From assembly GCA_013339895.1 (NCBI GenBank), contig JABACO010000011.1:4361373-4425372 (forward strand): 64,000 nt of DNA. The letters are read 5' to 3'. The translations under genes were made by a program, and so were the position numbers. The notes below the pieces were generated by a model. It did not search any database. It worked only from the letters and a program-made list of their open reading frames with translations, and was not told where the DNA came from. This DNA is from Ephydatia muelleri (lineage: Eukaryota > Porifera > Demospongiae > Spongillida > Spongillidae). Of the stretch, positions 1-10,399 are shown piece by piece. How positions within the stretch are numbered: the first letter of the stretch is position 1; each line of letters opens with the position of its first letter.

Positions 1-1510
1 CTGTTGTCAAAGATTAATAATTATCTGGGTCGTTACGAATTACGGTATTTCCGGATTCAAGGCTTACTTTTAAAAAGACCTTACACCGGTGATAGCTTAT
101 TCTCTACAGATTTTATAATTGAAATAGGTAGAGCACACACACTACCTCGCACGACATCTATGGCGACAACGATTCTAACTTTGAACCAGCGCTCGCGCAT
201 ATAATGGCAGTCATGTGGCAGGAAATTGCGTTCGTATTGTAAGCCAACGAAATTACGCTTATAAAAGTGGCTAGCATTTGTTCGAGACTAACAATCTACG
301 CCTGGTAAGCATAAAATGAATTCTGAAATTTACTACAGGCAATACCAATCAAGTGAAGAGTTTAACATGAATCCAACACGAGTGTAAAATGGAAGACCTT
401 TGTAGAGTTTGCGGGTGTAAGCATTTTATAGGATCACAATCAAGCAAAGATCAAAACCTATCCAAAATGCACCTCCTATACGAAGGAGATTTTGCAAACC
501 TTCCATATCGACACAAAAAAGATAGCCTGAGATCCACCTCTAGAAGTTATGTAACAAACACAAAGGCAGACACCTTACAAGTGCTCAGTGGAGCCATATG
601 AGTTTGGTGCTGGCTATGGTGTCACACTTGTATATATTTCATTGCCATTGCGGAGTTGCAATGTCCTATTTGCTTTGGCGTGTATTGCAGCAACCAATAC
701 AGCTCCCATGCGACACAGCAGTGATTTCTTCAGCAAATAAGGAAAAGTATAAATAGTATAGTAGTGGTGTGGAAGCACATAGGGCATCTTTCACTCCCTA
801 TGATGGACCTACGGATGGAATGCAGATCAGATAAGCAAATTTCTTACTCAACTGAATGGTTGGCCCAAAGAATATTGGATCTGTTCTTTGGACAAACCGC
901 AGGGTGGCTGCGAACAAGGCTGTAAGCTTAGAGCCACCAATCCGCTTTGCAGTGTGGTTCTTGCACCACGTAGTACAGCGAGGTGGGAATTGATGATGTG
1001 CAGGTTTACTAGCACATGTATAGCTACCAAATTGTGATTGACACTCTTCTATTGCTTCTTCCATATTTCTTCTCTTTTTTTCATGCATCATTTTAGGATG
1101 CCTGATGAGTTTTGTTCAGTTATGGAATGCTAGATATGAGTCAGCTGTATGTAGTGTGGCTCATTTATCAAACTCCCTTGAATGCTGATAATAGGGGGGA
1201 CCAGACTTTGATCTCTGAGACTATCAGTGCCAGGAATTATGTCTTATTGAGGAGCAACTGTACAGCAACCCTGAGGAATGTTTTCATGCCAATTGCAAGG
1301 TTGAGCCTTACCTGCTTCTTGATGAACTAAGCTTTATCAGTATTTCAAACTGCGTAGAAAATAAATCTTCCCAACACTGTATCTCCTCTGCAGTAAAGAA
1401 TGAAATAATCAGTAATGAAAGTAGTACAGATGAATTTGCTTTAGGCCACGTAGTTGTGTTGTACGCAATAAAACATTATCAGGGTGTCTGCTCTCCAGCA
1501 TTGTAGCGTC
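1..1510. other. No recognisable gene
   Basis: No coding region can be supported here. A 70-codon frame at 389-601 (plus) begins with a cysteine-rich stretch (MEDLCRVCGC) and a 97-codon frame lies at 798-1091 (minus), but neither shows a domain I recognise, a splice context or a duplicate. They may be chance frames or single exons of a gene outside the window. Confidence 0.4.
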
Positions 1511-1621
1511 CTTTATTTTGAATGGAACAACGATACTCACTTCTTTTAGGATGAGGTTGTCTGTTTGTGGAGGTTCTTGCAGCAATAATTACTGTTCACA
1601 TATCTAATTTATCTGATCATT
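1511..1621 (+). pseudogene. Fragment of ABCG transporter last exon
   Basis: This stretch reads almost letter for letter like the coding strand of the last exon of the minus-strand ABCG gene at 17206-17365. It has the block for ILNGTT, then a broken middle, then the blocks for the final membrane helix (AAIIT, TYL). A segment of about 20 bases that encodes the WLWWDQ region is mostly missing, and small deletions destroy the frame. No other ABCG exon lies nearby, so it is an isolated processed or rearranged scrap rather than part of a gene. Confidence 0.75.
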
Positions 1622-2197
1622 GATCACTGGCTCCAATACACAAGTAAGCTTACTAATCAGTGAGGCGATTTGTGTAGCTTACTCTTCCCCAGTAGGCATA
1701 CGAATGCATAGTTGCATCAAGCATGCTGTGCACCACCTTACTCACTAGTTGCACCCCTTGCTTGCTCACTTGACTTCGTGTTGAACTCAATGGCTTTGAT
1801 GCTTCTTTTACACAATGCACATAACACCATTAGATCGCGAAGTAACAGTTACACCATTCTAGAGGCAGGCTTAATGAATGCACATTCTCGAGGTGAAGTC
1901 GTGTAACAACATGGACAATGGGGCAGCAGCCACAGGTGGCAACCTTGTGTTCTGATGCATATGCATGATGGTGGATCAGTGTCCACAACACTTACATCAA
2001 GCAAGGCCACTGTTTGGGGTTGCCATAGCCCTCTAATGCTTATACTCGCAATCAAGACTTGAGTGCCATCATTGGTGTTAGCCTCCTGCAGTATTGGCTC
2101 CTTTAATACATTCTTCAAAACTATTGGGATCCTAGTGCACCTTGTACTTCATTGTGACGCTGAGTTACTATAAATAAAGTGTCTTTTTTTGCATTCC
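1622..2197. other. No recognisable gene
   Basis: Nothing coding is recognisable here. The stretch ends where homology to the 12905-15660 segment begins, near the shared word CCAAGGCATGCT. Confidence 0.4.
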
Positions 2198-2454
2198 AAG
2201 GCATGCTCAAGGTTAAATGCACCAACACATCCATCACAGGTTGCTGGCATTGTGAGTAAAGGTCTCTGGTATCTCATTGCCAGTGAGTCTCGTAACTCAG
2301 TTGCGACAGCTAAATCATACTATTTCTAATAGAATTTTTAAATGAGTACAGTGGTCACAAATATACTAAGTTATTCAGCCTGCATGGAGTCCAAGCTCAT
2401 GAAACAACAGTTCTTAAAACACTATCAATATAAGTATCCTTCTTGGAGCCAATG

Positions 2455-5144
2455 TTCATAATAAAGTTCATAATGATTTGATCAGCCTTATCCTTTGGGA
2501 ATTTTTTGTAATACTCTGCTTGTGATGCATGAATGCAGCCACCTCTCACAGCAGCATACTTGGTGTCTCCTGATTATGTGGTATACCATCAGTGTAATAG
2601 AATAACAGAGTTTATACAAAGCTCACCAGGTTGAGTCACAAAATACTTCTTATCCCTTTTGGTAAGATTTATCTTGATGTTTTCAAAAAGAGTTTGCTGT
2701 TCAGCTAGGAATTTTAAAATGCAGGATCAGCAAGCTTTGATTTCAAAATGCATAAGTAATTAACTCACTGCATATTACTGTGTGTTTCTTCAGAGCTTTT
2801 GTAATGTTTGGGTTTTCACCACACTCCACTACAGCTCTTTCAATTATGCTCACAAGTGGAGTTATTGTAGCACTTGAGTGGTCACATGATAGGGAGTTTG
2901 GACATAGCTTTCCTCTACAACCAGCAGCAAAAGTCACCTTTCTACTGCTAATGTCAAGTACTGTACCACAGTTCATGTCCAATCTGGCAAATGTGAATGT
3001 TTAACACAGAACACGAATGGAATGAAATACATTACAAACTTACTCTGCCAAAATAGCCACTGCTGAACTCAGAAATGCAACTGAAGGACTGCAAAACTGT
3101 CACAGAAATAGGGCTGCTACTCTAGCTCGAACATCTTCATTCCACAATCATGGAGGCTCTACGATAACCACTGGACAATGCATGGGGTGTCTAAATAGCA
3201 GCCAACAATTAATTCGGGTAGAAGATCTTCACGAACTGGTAAGCCTTCCTGAACCACATTCACAAGATTCTCTGGGTATTTTTCCTTTGCATTTTTTCCA
3301 GAAAAGGAGCGTTCATAGCAATATAATGTTCGCACATAATAAGTAAATATTCCAGGAACCTTCAATTAGAACGCATTAGAATGCAACATTAATTAAAATC
3401 ATGGCTTACGAATGCCACAACAGACTCAACACTACAGGTGATTATACTGTCAGAGTTGCAATTCTCTATAGTTGCAAACTTGCAGCAGTAACTGCCCAAG
3501 TCCACACATGCTAATTTCTTATAACATGGTAGATTTGCAAGGATACATTGCTTGTATATTCCAGTATTCAAAATGTTAAATGATTTAGTAGTTTCAATAG
3601 ATTGGCTTACATGTTGCCACTTCCTCGTGTATAGATGGTACCACAACTGGCTATCCATGCACATAGTGTACCACGCCTACAAACAAACACACACATTTAG
3701 CATGTAGATGTGTAAAGATGAGTACAATTACCTTACAGACAACCGATGCAGAAATAGGTCTTTTACAGACAATATTTTCATGAATACTTCATAAGATAAG
3801 ATCGGTTCAAAAATCTCACTTTCGTTTGCTCCTGCAGTTCTCTGTGATTGACACTGAAGGGCGAGACCCTCCAGATAAGTATCAGTAAACCCCTGAGCAT
3901 CTCCAGCTGTAACGATCATTAAGTACTTTGCCTTACAACAAACACTACTTCTTTTGTTCAAGTTCCCAGGACTTCTTTAACAGGGCCACTGTTTTGAGAT
4001 AGTTTTCATTTTCCTGATAAGATGTAGGATTGGGTAGCATCTCTGTGTTCACTCGTCTGAACATGATCTCTGTTCGAATGATGTATTTGGTACCCTGTGT
4101 TACAGATTGGCCCTCATGCAACATGTCATGGTTGAAGAACACTGCTGTTCCAGCTCTGGGCATTACTGAGCATATCACCTTTTCTAAGGAAGACAATGGA
4201 TTAATGTAACATGGGGCTGCATGTATACTCAACCCACCTCCTTCAGAGAGGAAGGATGTTGCCCCTCCTTCAAGGTCAGAGTTCAAGTATTTTACCACTG
4301 CAGCGGCGGACGCAGGATTTAGGAGGGGGGGGGGCACGCTTGTGGGCGGGACCCCAAATAGTCACAGCTAGGGGGTATGGGGGAGCGCTGTGAGCTCCCC
4401 CATCGGGGTCTGGGGCAGAGCCCCAGAAGCCAACGGTTTTTACATTTTAAAACCTTCCAAAACTACGTAAAAATTATGATAATTTAAAACCCATGCAATC
4501 ATTAATTTTAATTCACACCGCTGCATACAATAATTTTATTATTCATGAAGGAAAGCTTCATTCTCCGTGGCTGTTTGCTTGCAAAAGCATCAATTGTTTC
4601 CTTCACAGAAACGCTGATACATCTATGTACAGCTAGCAGAGCCAATCCATTCATCCTTTCCCCCGTCATTGTTGACCTGAGGTACGTTTTTAGCCTCCTT
4701 AGTCCACTGATGGAGCGCTATGCCTCGCAACTCGTTAGAGGCCAAACTGTCATAATATGAAGGATGGTATGAACGTTTGGAAATTGCTGCTTCCTACAAG
4801 CCCTTAGGGCGGACAAAAGGTTGCTTGGGTGACTTTCTTTGGAAGCAGCTGACCAATAGAGCTGCATGATTATTGTGCTTCATGTACTATACTTACCAAC
4901 GCTGATCGTTTACAGAAGAAATCCGTAATCACAGACGCCTTTCTTTTCTTTACCTGGTTAACGCTAGCGTCAGATTGTTCTTCATAGGCAGCCATGATAT
5001 GGTCCCAGGATTATAAATTGTGTGTGATTAATTAATGAGACCACAATCAATGTGATATATCTGACTGCGGTATTGTAATCATTTGATGGTTTTCAGTCGT
5101 GTATACCGTTATTACCGTATGACCGCATCTATTCATTTAACGGG

Positions 5145-5181
<37 letters not shown>

Positions 5182-5601
5182 GCCCCTTGTGCCCCCCCCC
5201 CTCCGTCCGCCACTGCACTGTGAAGATGAACTCTCTTCCTCGTTAGGTACCCAGGGACCATCAAGGTGGGGGCTAAAGTGAGCACCACATCTGAATGAAG
5301 AGGAGCCATTGTATTCCATTATAAAAGAGATGTTCAATCAGCATCAGGTACTTGTACTTTCCGAACTTGCAACATTCGTTGAGGCGAGAAGGCCTCCACG
5401 TACCTTCGTTACCAAACCCCACGGGTCGGATACAAATAACCTCTCTACGTGTTAAGCTCCTCCCTCATAACATTCGGAGGCAAATAGCACGACTCTATGG
5501 TAGGACAGTGTTTTGAAGTTCTTCTGAGCTGTCGTAAGCATCGGACGAATCACAACTTTCGTTTGCCGTTCGTCGCTTGATCGAGATGATTTATTGCCCA
5601 T
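2455..5601 (-). pseudogene. Decayed 2OG oxygenase/F-box/actin-like gene
   Basis: This is the broken twin of the gene at 13071-15656. Recognisable remains are the start (MGNKSSRS), the HLDG iron-binding block near 5280, the oxygenase core from about 4300 to 3950, an F-box remnant near 3760-3880, and actin-like exons (CVDLGSYCCKFA near 3500; the block containing VLDI near 2960). Lesions visible by comparison are: a deletion of about 190 bp in exon 1 between short TTAAG repeats near 5458; a smaller indel near 5510 that shifts frame; loss of the GTAAGT donor after exon 1; a hAT element at 4301-5215 splitting the oxygenase domain; and a 9-bp in-frame deletion in the F-box. A functional product is very unlikely. 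Confidence 0.85.
4301..5215 (-). mobile_element. Non-autonomous hAT element, 5-bp target duplication
   Basis: The ends are imperfect inverted repeats (CAGCGGCGGACG on the left, CGTCCGCCACTG on the right) and CACTG is duplicated at both flanks. The empty site can be read in the paralogous copy near 15060. On the minus strand, about 4740-4550, a decayed frame reads RSISGLRRLKTYLRSTMTGE, the signature of the hAT C-terminal dimerisation domain, so this derives from a hAT transposon. Long G and C runs lie near both ends. It shares an internal GC-rich block (TAGGGGGTATGGGGGAGCGC) with the element at 9843-10399. The 5-bp duplication resembles what I recall for the hAT5 group; most hAT elements make 8 bp. 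Confidence 0.8.
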
Positions 5602-5728
5602 ATCGCTAGAGCACAGAAAAAAAAAATGGATCGAATGAAGTTTTGATTTTATAAAGGATTTTAATATCCTCTGTAAAATCATTGTGTGATTGAACATAAA
5701 AATCAGACACAAGTGATTATTACCCTTC

Positions 5729-5912
5729 AACCCCTAGTAGCAGAGACCTATGGAGCATGGGGAAAGGAGGCCATGGAAGCCTTTTCCCAGCTCACGACTT
5801 GCCACTCACACCTGCAGACTGAAGTCAGCTGTTACATTTGAACTTTACAGCAGGCTAAACTTACATCTGGTGAGAGCCAATGCCACTGCCATCCTCACCA
5901 GATGCATCCAGT
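5729..5912 (+). pseudogene. Retroelement tail fragment (VAETYGAWG family)
   Basis: The plus strand encodes PLVAETYGAWGKEAMEAFSQ and, after frame breaks, the equivalent of LVRANATAILTR. This matches the C-terminal end of a retroelement-type protein with five other fragments in this window (7039-7755, 7868-8158, 15961-16414, 16540-16960, 35225-35456). It is truncated at its 5' end and broken. Confidence 0.7.
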
Positions 5913-5945
5913 CATAACTGTTTTTGTGTATTTTTATTGGTATTT

Positions 5946-6736
5946 GGGACAGTTCACGCGAAAATGATAACTCGCATTTATATATAAAATGTTATATAAT
6001 GCTTCTCGTTTGAATCGTTATATCTTCCGAACGGTAAACGCTATTAACATCCTATTTTCAACACTTTATACCACACCATTTCTCTTTGGTAAAATACTTT
6101 TTGGGGTCTTGCACTTGCTCCTTGTCAGTATTGCAACGTTCGATACCCCACCGGGTTCAAACCCGCCATAACTTTCTGTAGGAGTAATGAAATCGCTTCA
6201 GATTCGGTTTGTAGGTAGAGAGGTCCTATACCTATCGATTTGTTCTGTTCGTTAATTTTTATGCCATCTGTTACGGAGATACCGCTTGATTCGCGCCAAT
6301 GTAATAATCCCCGCCTCCCCATACATTGAGCGGAGCGCAATTTGCCCAAATCATTGGCGCGAAACGAGCGCGAAAATGTGCACGTAGTTTGTTCAACTGT
6401 ATCTCCGTAACGGATTTCATAAAAATTAACGAACAGAACAAATAGATAGATATAGGACCTCTCCACCTACAAACCGAATTTGAAGCGATTTGATTACTCC
6501 TACAGAAAGTTATGGCGGGTTTGAACCCGGTGGGGTATCGAACGTTGCAATACTGGCAAGGAGCAAGTGCAAGACCCCAAAACATACTTTGCCATAGAGA
6601 AATGGTGTGGTATGAAGTGTTGAAAATAGGATGTTGATAGCGTTAACCGTTCGGAAGATATAGCGATTCAAACGAGAAGCATTTATATAACATTTTATAT
6701 ATAAATGCGAGTTATCATTTTCGTGTGAACTGTCCC
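5946..6736. mobile_element. Long fold-back element
   Basis: Two inverted arms of about 330 bp (5946-6275 and 6405-6736) start with GGGACAGTTCACGCG and end with the complement. They are separated by a loop of about 130 bp. The arms differ by scattered substitutions and small indels. A 4-bp ATTT flanks both sides and may be the target duplication. No transposase is visible; open frames inside are by-products of the repeat. A diverged single arm plus part of the loop occurs at about 60290-60650, so this is a dispersed family. Confidence 0.8.
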
Positions 6737-7038
6737 ATTTATGTAATATACACGAGTAATAATAAAAATATTATTATTATTACTGAATATTCCAATATTT
6801 ATTATGAAATACAGGATACAAGAATACACTAATGAGAATAAATGCACTATTATTATTATTATTACATGTACTATATTAATACACAATCAACACATATACT
6901 GGTCTAAATAAATGCACCTTAATTATAGTAAAGTCACCTATAACTATAAATCCACACTCACACCTCAACCCCCTTCCTCCAAATGAACCCTTGCACGGGA
7001 GAGCAATGCTCTTGCATTAGCTCTCACGAGGGAAAGGC
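6737..7038. other. AT-rich spacer
   Basis: Very AT-rich sequence with TTATTA-type simple runs. I see no gene in it. Confidence 0.5.
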
Positions 7039-7755
7039 TCAGCCTCTGGTACAATGTGGTAGTAGCCTGCATCCCATTTGGATCGCTAGACGAGCCGCCA
7101 GACGTTTAAAAGATTCCTGGGCTTCCATGCCCCAGCATCCATACGACTCCACGGCTAGTGGAATACATACCCACCCCAGCTCCTTACATTTCCCATCATT
7201 AGCAGCGTGCTTCCTAACCTCGGCAACCTGAGCAGATGACCCACACTTCACTCCCGCTTCCGTCAAAGTGGTTGGATTAAGTGGAGAAGTGATGGTGAGG
7301 TCAAATGCAGCAGGTTTGCCAAGGTGCCAGTTTTTAACCAAAACGTCTGCAGGACGAGAGTTAAGTCTGTCATGACCTTGACCACTTCCCACTTCTACCT
7401 GACCACCTAGACAGGCTCTGTGGCAAAACTCCACAAAAACATCCCGTAGGCTGTTGTGACGTAAGACTACATCCCCCCCGTGTTTGCACGTCAGTGCATG
7501 GTGACCAAGCGGGTCCAGCCTGTGGTCAGGGCAGTGAGGACAGCAAGAAACAAACGAAACATCCATTCCTAACCACCACTTCACAGCAATCTGGAATTCA
7601 TTTGGCTCCAGATGCAAGTTAAGGCCTGGGGAGGGGACAACAGTAAGCCACGAAGCAGCATGACGAGATGAAATTGATAGCAAGCGAGCTCTATTGGCAG
7701 GAGAAGAGATGTGAAACAGCTGCCGAAACTGCTGGTCTTCAATTTTTCCGGACAG
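7039..7755 (-). pseudogene. Retroelement C-terminal region
   Basis: An open frame of about 235 codons covers the best-preserved copy of a retroelement tail family. From N to C it shows a zinc-knuckle-like block (CCPHCPDHR, HHALTCKHGGD), a block RPADVLV followed by AAFDLTITSPL, and the conserved end LGWVCIPLAVESYGCWG. I recognise this layout from proteins downstream of reverse transcriptase in non-LTR elements of sponges and cnidarians. The spaced acidic residues in PADVLV and AFDLTI could be a PD-(D/E)XK-type nuclease remnant, but that is inference. No reverse transcriptase is attached. A TAATAA-type run borders its 5' side at about 7766-7795. Confidence 0.65.
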
Positions 7756-7867
7756 TATTACTACTAAATAATAATAATAATAATAATAATAATGATTTAT
7801 ATGCACATACAAATACATGAGATACAAGAATGCAAACCTATAATTATATACCTACAGATAAAATAGA

Positions 7868-8158
7868 TTAAGATACGAGAGTCCGGACCATTATTGCTCT
7901 CACAATAGATCTGGTCAAGGTTAGATTAAGCTTGCTGTATACTTCGTACACACAGCTACTCTTTGATCTGGGAGACCCAATGGCAAGCCGGGTTGCTAGA
8001 CGGGAAAATGTGTCCCTAGCCTCCTTCCCCCAATTCCCGTATGTCTCGACTGCCAGAGGAACGCACACCCACCCTAGCTCACTGCACTTGGGATCATTAG
8101 CCTTGTGCTTGCGGGTTTCGGCTGATGCACATATATCACACAGTGGCAAGTAATGCAT
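7868..8158 (-). pseudogene. Second retroelement tail fragment
   Basis: The minus strand encodes RKHKANDPKCSELGWVCVPL, then ETYGNWGKEARDTFSRLATR and an end resembling LTRSIVRAIMVR. It is the same family as 7039-7755 and in the same orientation, but a separate 5'-truncated copy, because the same protein segment occurs twice. Confidence 0.7.
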
Positions 8159-8193
8159 GGCATAAATGAATATGCACTAATATACTGCTGGTC

Positions 8194-8541
8194 CTAAAAT
8201 GGGTAACACTTACAAAATGGAGACAAGTCTACGTTGCTGAGTTTAGACCTAAATATTTTTTCGGAGGATGCTGTAACCACAGAGTCTGGTAATGAATTCC
8301 AAATGTGTATAACTCTGATTGAGAAAACGTTTGAGCGAAAATTATGGTGAGGTGATGACAAAGGACAAAGTTTGATTGAGTTCCCTCTACTGTATGGTGA
8401 CAAATTGATACAAAAGAAAGCTGATGTATCAAGATCTACAAGGTTTTTCACAATCTTGAAACACATAACATGGTCAAAATACACTCTACGATACTCCAAT
8501 GAATGAAGACCTAAATAAGCAAGACGATCAGTATAGCTCAT
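8194..8541 (-). pseudogene. LINE ORF2 C-terminal tail
   Basis: A 115-codon frame has the typical LINE ORF2 end: RLAYLGLHSLEYRRVYFDHV, then FFCINLSPYSRGNSIKL, RVIHIWNSLPDSVV and FRSKL. This conserved tail follows the reverse transcriptase in jockey/CR1/L2-type elements. It is separated from the reverse transcriptase part by frame breaks and by the hAT insertion at 8724-8989. Confidence 0.85.
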
Positions 8542-8723
8542 AGTAGGCAGCTTTACTCATATAAAAAGAGCTCTGGTGAAAAAGCGTTGAACTCTTTCAA
8601 CACATTTAATGTCTTGTATGAGCCACGGATTCCACACTGGAGTATTGTATTCGAGAATTGGTCTCACATATGAAATGAATACTCGACAAAGCGTTGAGAT
8701 ATTTAGCGTTTGAAGACCTTTAA

Positions 8724-8825
8724 CAGTGGCGTATCCAGGATTTCAGCGAAGGGGGTGCTTAAGGTCAGGCCCGATACGGAAAGTGGGGGGGGGGGGGTCC
8801 GCTTCAGGTCCGAGATATGAAAACT

Positions 8826-8857
<32 letters not shown>

Positions 8858-8989
8858 GTGCAGTCCGCTTCAGGTCCGATGCCTTTGTTTCGCACACAGA
8901 AAATACGTTATCGTTAATAATAAACGGTTACAATTTTGACCGAGGGGGGTGCTCAAGCACCCGGAGCACCCCCCCTGGATACGCCACTG
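8724..8989. mobile_element. Short hAT-type MITE, 5-bp target duplication
   Basis: Perfect 16-bp inverted ends (CAGTGGCGTATCCAGG) flanked by TTTAA on both sides (8719-8723 and 8990-8994). The interior has two long G runs (about 8786-8796 and 8827-8856) and no coding capacity. It sits inside the LINE and is therefore younger than it. Ends, G runs and duplication length link it to 4301-5215 and 9843-10399. Confidence 0.85.
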
Positions 8990-9146
8990 TTTAAGTAGAA
9001 GGGAACAACTTTGGAAGGCCTTTGCAGCAATAGATGCACTATGTAAGCTGGGTTTAAAATCAGATGTAATATGAACACCTAAGTCACAAATATCAAAAAC
9101 CCTATTTAGCAGTACACCACCCAGGGAGTAAGAATTGCTTGCAGAG

Positions 9147-9842
9147 TTATGTCCGAAGGATATTACACTGCACTTCTGAAAAGCAATTAAGCTGCCACGT
9201 TTCAGTCCACATACAAAAATTCGACAAAGACAGAGACAAAGGTGAGGATGAATCAGAAGAGTGAGTAGCATAGAGTTTGGTATCATCTGCAAAAATTTTA
9301 GCTTGAACTGGTGGCACTAAACAATCAGGAAGGTCATTGATATAAATGAGGAATAATAGAGGTCCAAGCACTGATCCCTGAGGAACACCACTGGTAACAG
9401 GTAGGGAAGAAGATAAAGACTGACCAATATAGACTTGCTGAAAACGATTCATAAGAGATGAAGATAACCACCTCACCAAGAGGGGAGTAAACCCATAGCA
9501 CTCTACCTTATATAGTAGCTTTCTATGAGAGATAGAATCAAAGGCTTTAGCAAAGTCTATATACACAGAATCAATTTTAGAACGAATATCAGTAAGGAGC
9601 GTCCATTCATTAAGTGTGATTAGCAATTGGGTACAAGTAGAACGCCTGGCAAGAAAGCCAAACTGATCTTTGGAGATAAGGCTGTTAGAACGAAGAAAGA
9701 ATACCATTGATTCATACACAATAGACTCCATTACTTTGCAACAAACACTGGTAAGAGAAACCGGACGATAATTGCTAGGTGATTTACGGGAACCTTTTTT
9801 GAAAATGGGACAAACAATTGCCTGTTTCCAACCCTGAGGTAT
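9147..9842 (-). pseudogene. LINE reverse transcriptase domain
   Basis: An open frame of about 230 codons covers the core of an RVT_1 reverse transcriptase: the lead-in GWKQAIVCPIFKKG with NYRPVSLTSV, the DFAKAFDSISH block, SGVPQGSVLGPLLFLIYIND, and the catalytic KIFADDTKLY. The N-terminal continuation lies beyond the hAT element at 9843-10399: the frame ending in SMDCGCIP at 10400 resumes here as QGWKQ. The frame ends early near 9147, so the copy is probably inactive. Confidence 0.9.
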
Positions 9843-10304
9843 CACTAGCGGATCCAGCCTGGACGGTTGGGGGGGGGGGGCTGAAAAGGGGAGGGGCTGA
9901 CTGTAGGCGGAGCCGTCCCGGGGAGGGTGCGGGAGGGGGGCACCCCTCCCGCCTAGCTAGGGGGTATGGGGGAGCGCTGGAAGCTCCCCCATGGGGGTCT
10001 GGGCCAGCCAGCGCTTTTTGCGTTGGAACACCCTCCAAAACTACGCAAAAACTGCAAGACGCCGATTGCGACGTGCCCAATCGCGAAAAGTGCTCGAAAA
10101 GAGACTCGGACTGTCTGTATATTTTGAATTTAGCCTTTTTAGATGGTCCTGCCATGCTCGATGAAACACACGCACGTGCACTTAATTAACCACTTGCATA
10201 TGAACAGCTGTACTAATAGTTTTATCGCCTAAAACACCCATGCAAAGTATACTATGAATTTTTAATTTGAGGGGGAGGGGGGGGGGGGCTATAGCCCCCC
10301 CTAG

Positions 10305-10388
<84 letters not shown>

Positions 10389-10399
10389 ATCCGCTACTG
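9843..10399. mobile_element. hAT-type element with an 82-base C run
   Basis: Ends CACTAGCGGATCCAG and GGATCCGCTACTG are inverted, and GGTAT is duplicated at both flanks (9838-9842 and 10400-10404). The insertion interrupts the LINE reverse transcriptase frame exactly at this site. It shares the internal GC-rich block with 4301-5215. A homopolymer of 82 C occupies 10305-10386; its true length may be an assembly estimate. A minus frame near 10155 (MAGPSKKAKFKIYRQ) may be the start of the original transposase. Confidence 0.85.

Larger units (their letters stand above)
2198..5604. repeat. Duplicated segment, copy A
   Basis: This segment is a diverged direct copy of 12905-15660. Matching starts at the shared word CCAAGGCATGCT and ends just past the start codon of the oxygenase gene (GGGCAA in both). 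The two copies lie about 10.7 kb apart at their left ends. They differ by a 915-bp transposon insertion and a deletion of about 190 bp, both in this copy. Conservation of introns as well as exons shows a DNA-level duplication, not a retrocopy. Confidence 0.85.

Noticed and set aside
2455..5601. Copy A as a second functional oxygenase fusion gene
   Set aside because: A deletion of about 190 bp, a frame change, a lost donor and a transposon insertion all fall inside coding exons.
6125..6590. Possible tRNA because of a T-loop-like GGGTTCAAACCC word
   Set aside because: The word occurs in both arms of the fold-back element and no cloverleaf can be formed around it.
8724..10399. Transib/RAG-type origin of the elements with 5-bp duplications
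   Set aside because: The ends lack the CACWGTG-type heptamer, and a sister copy contains a hAT dimerisation signature.
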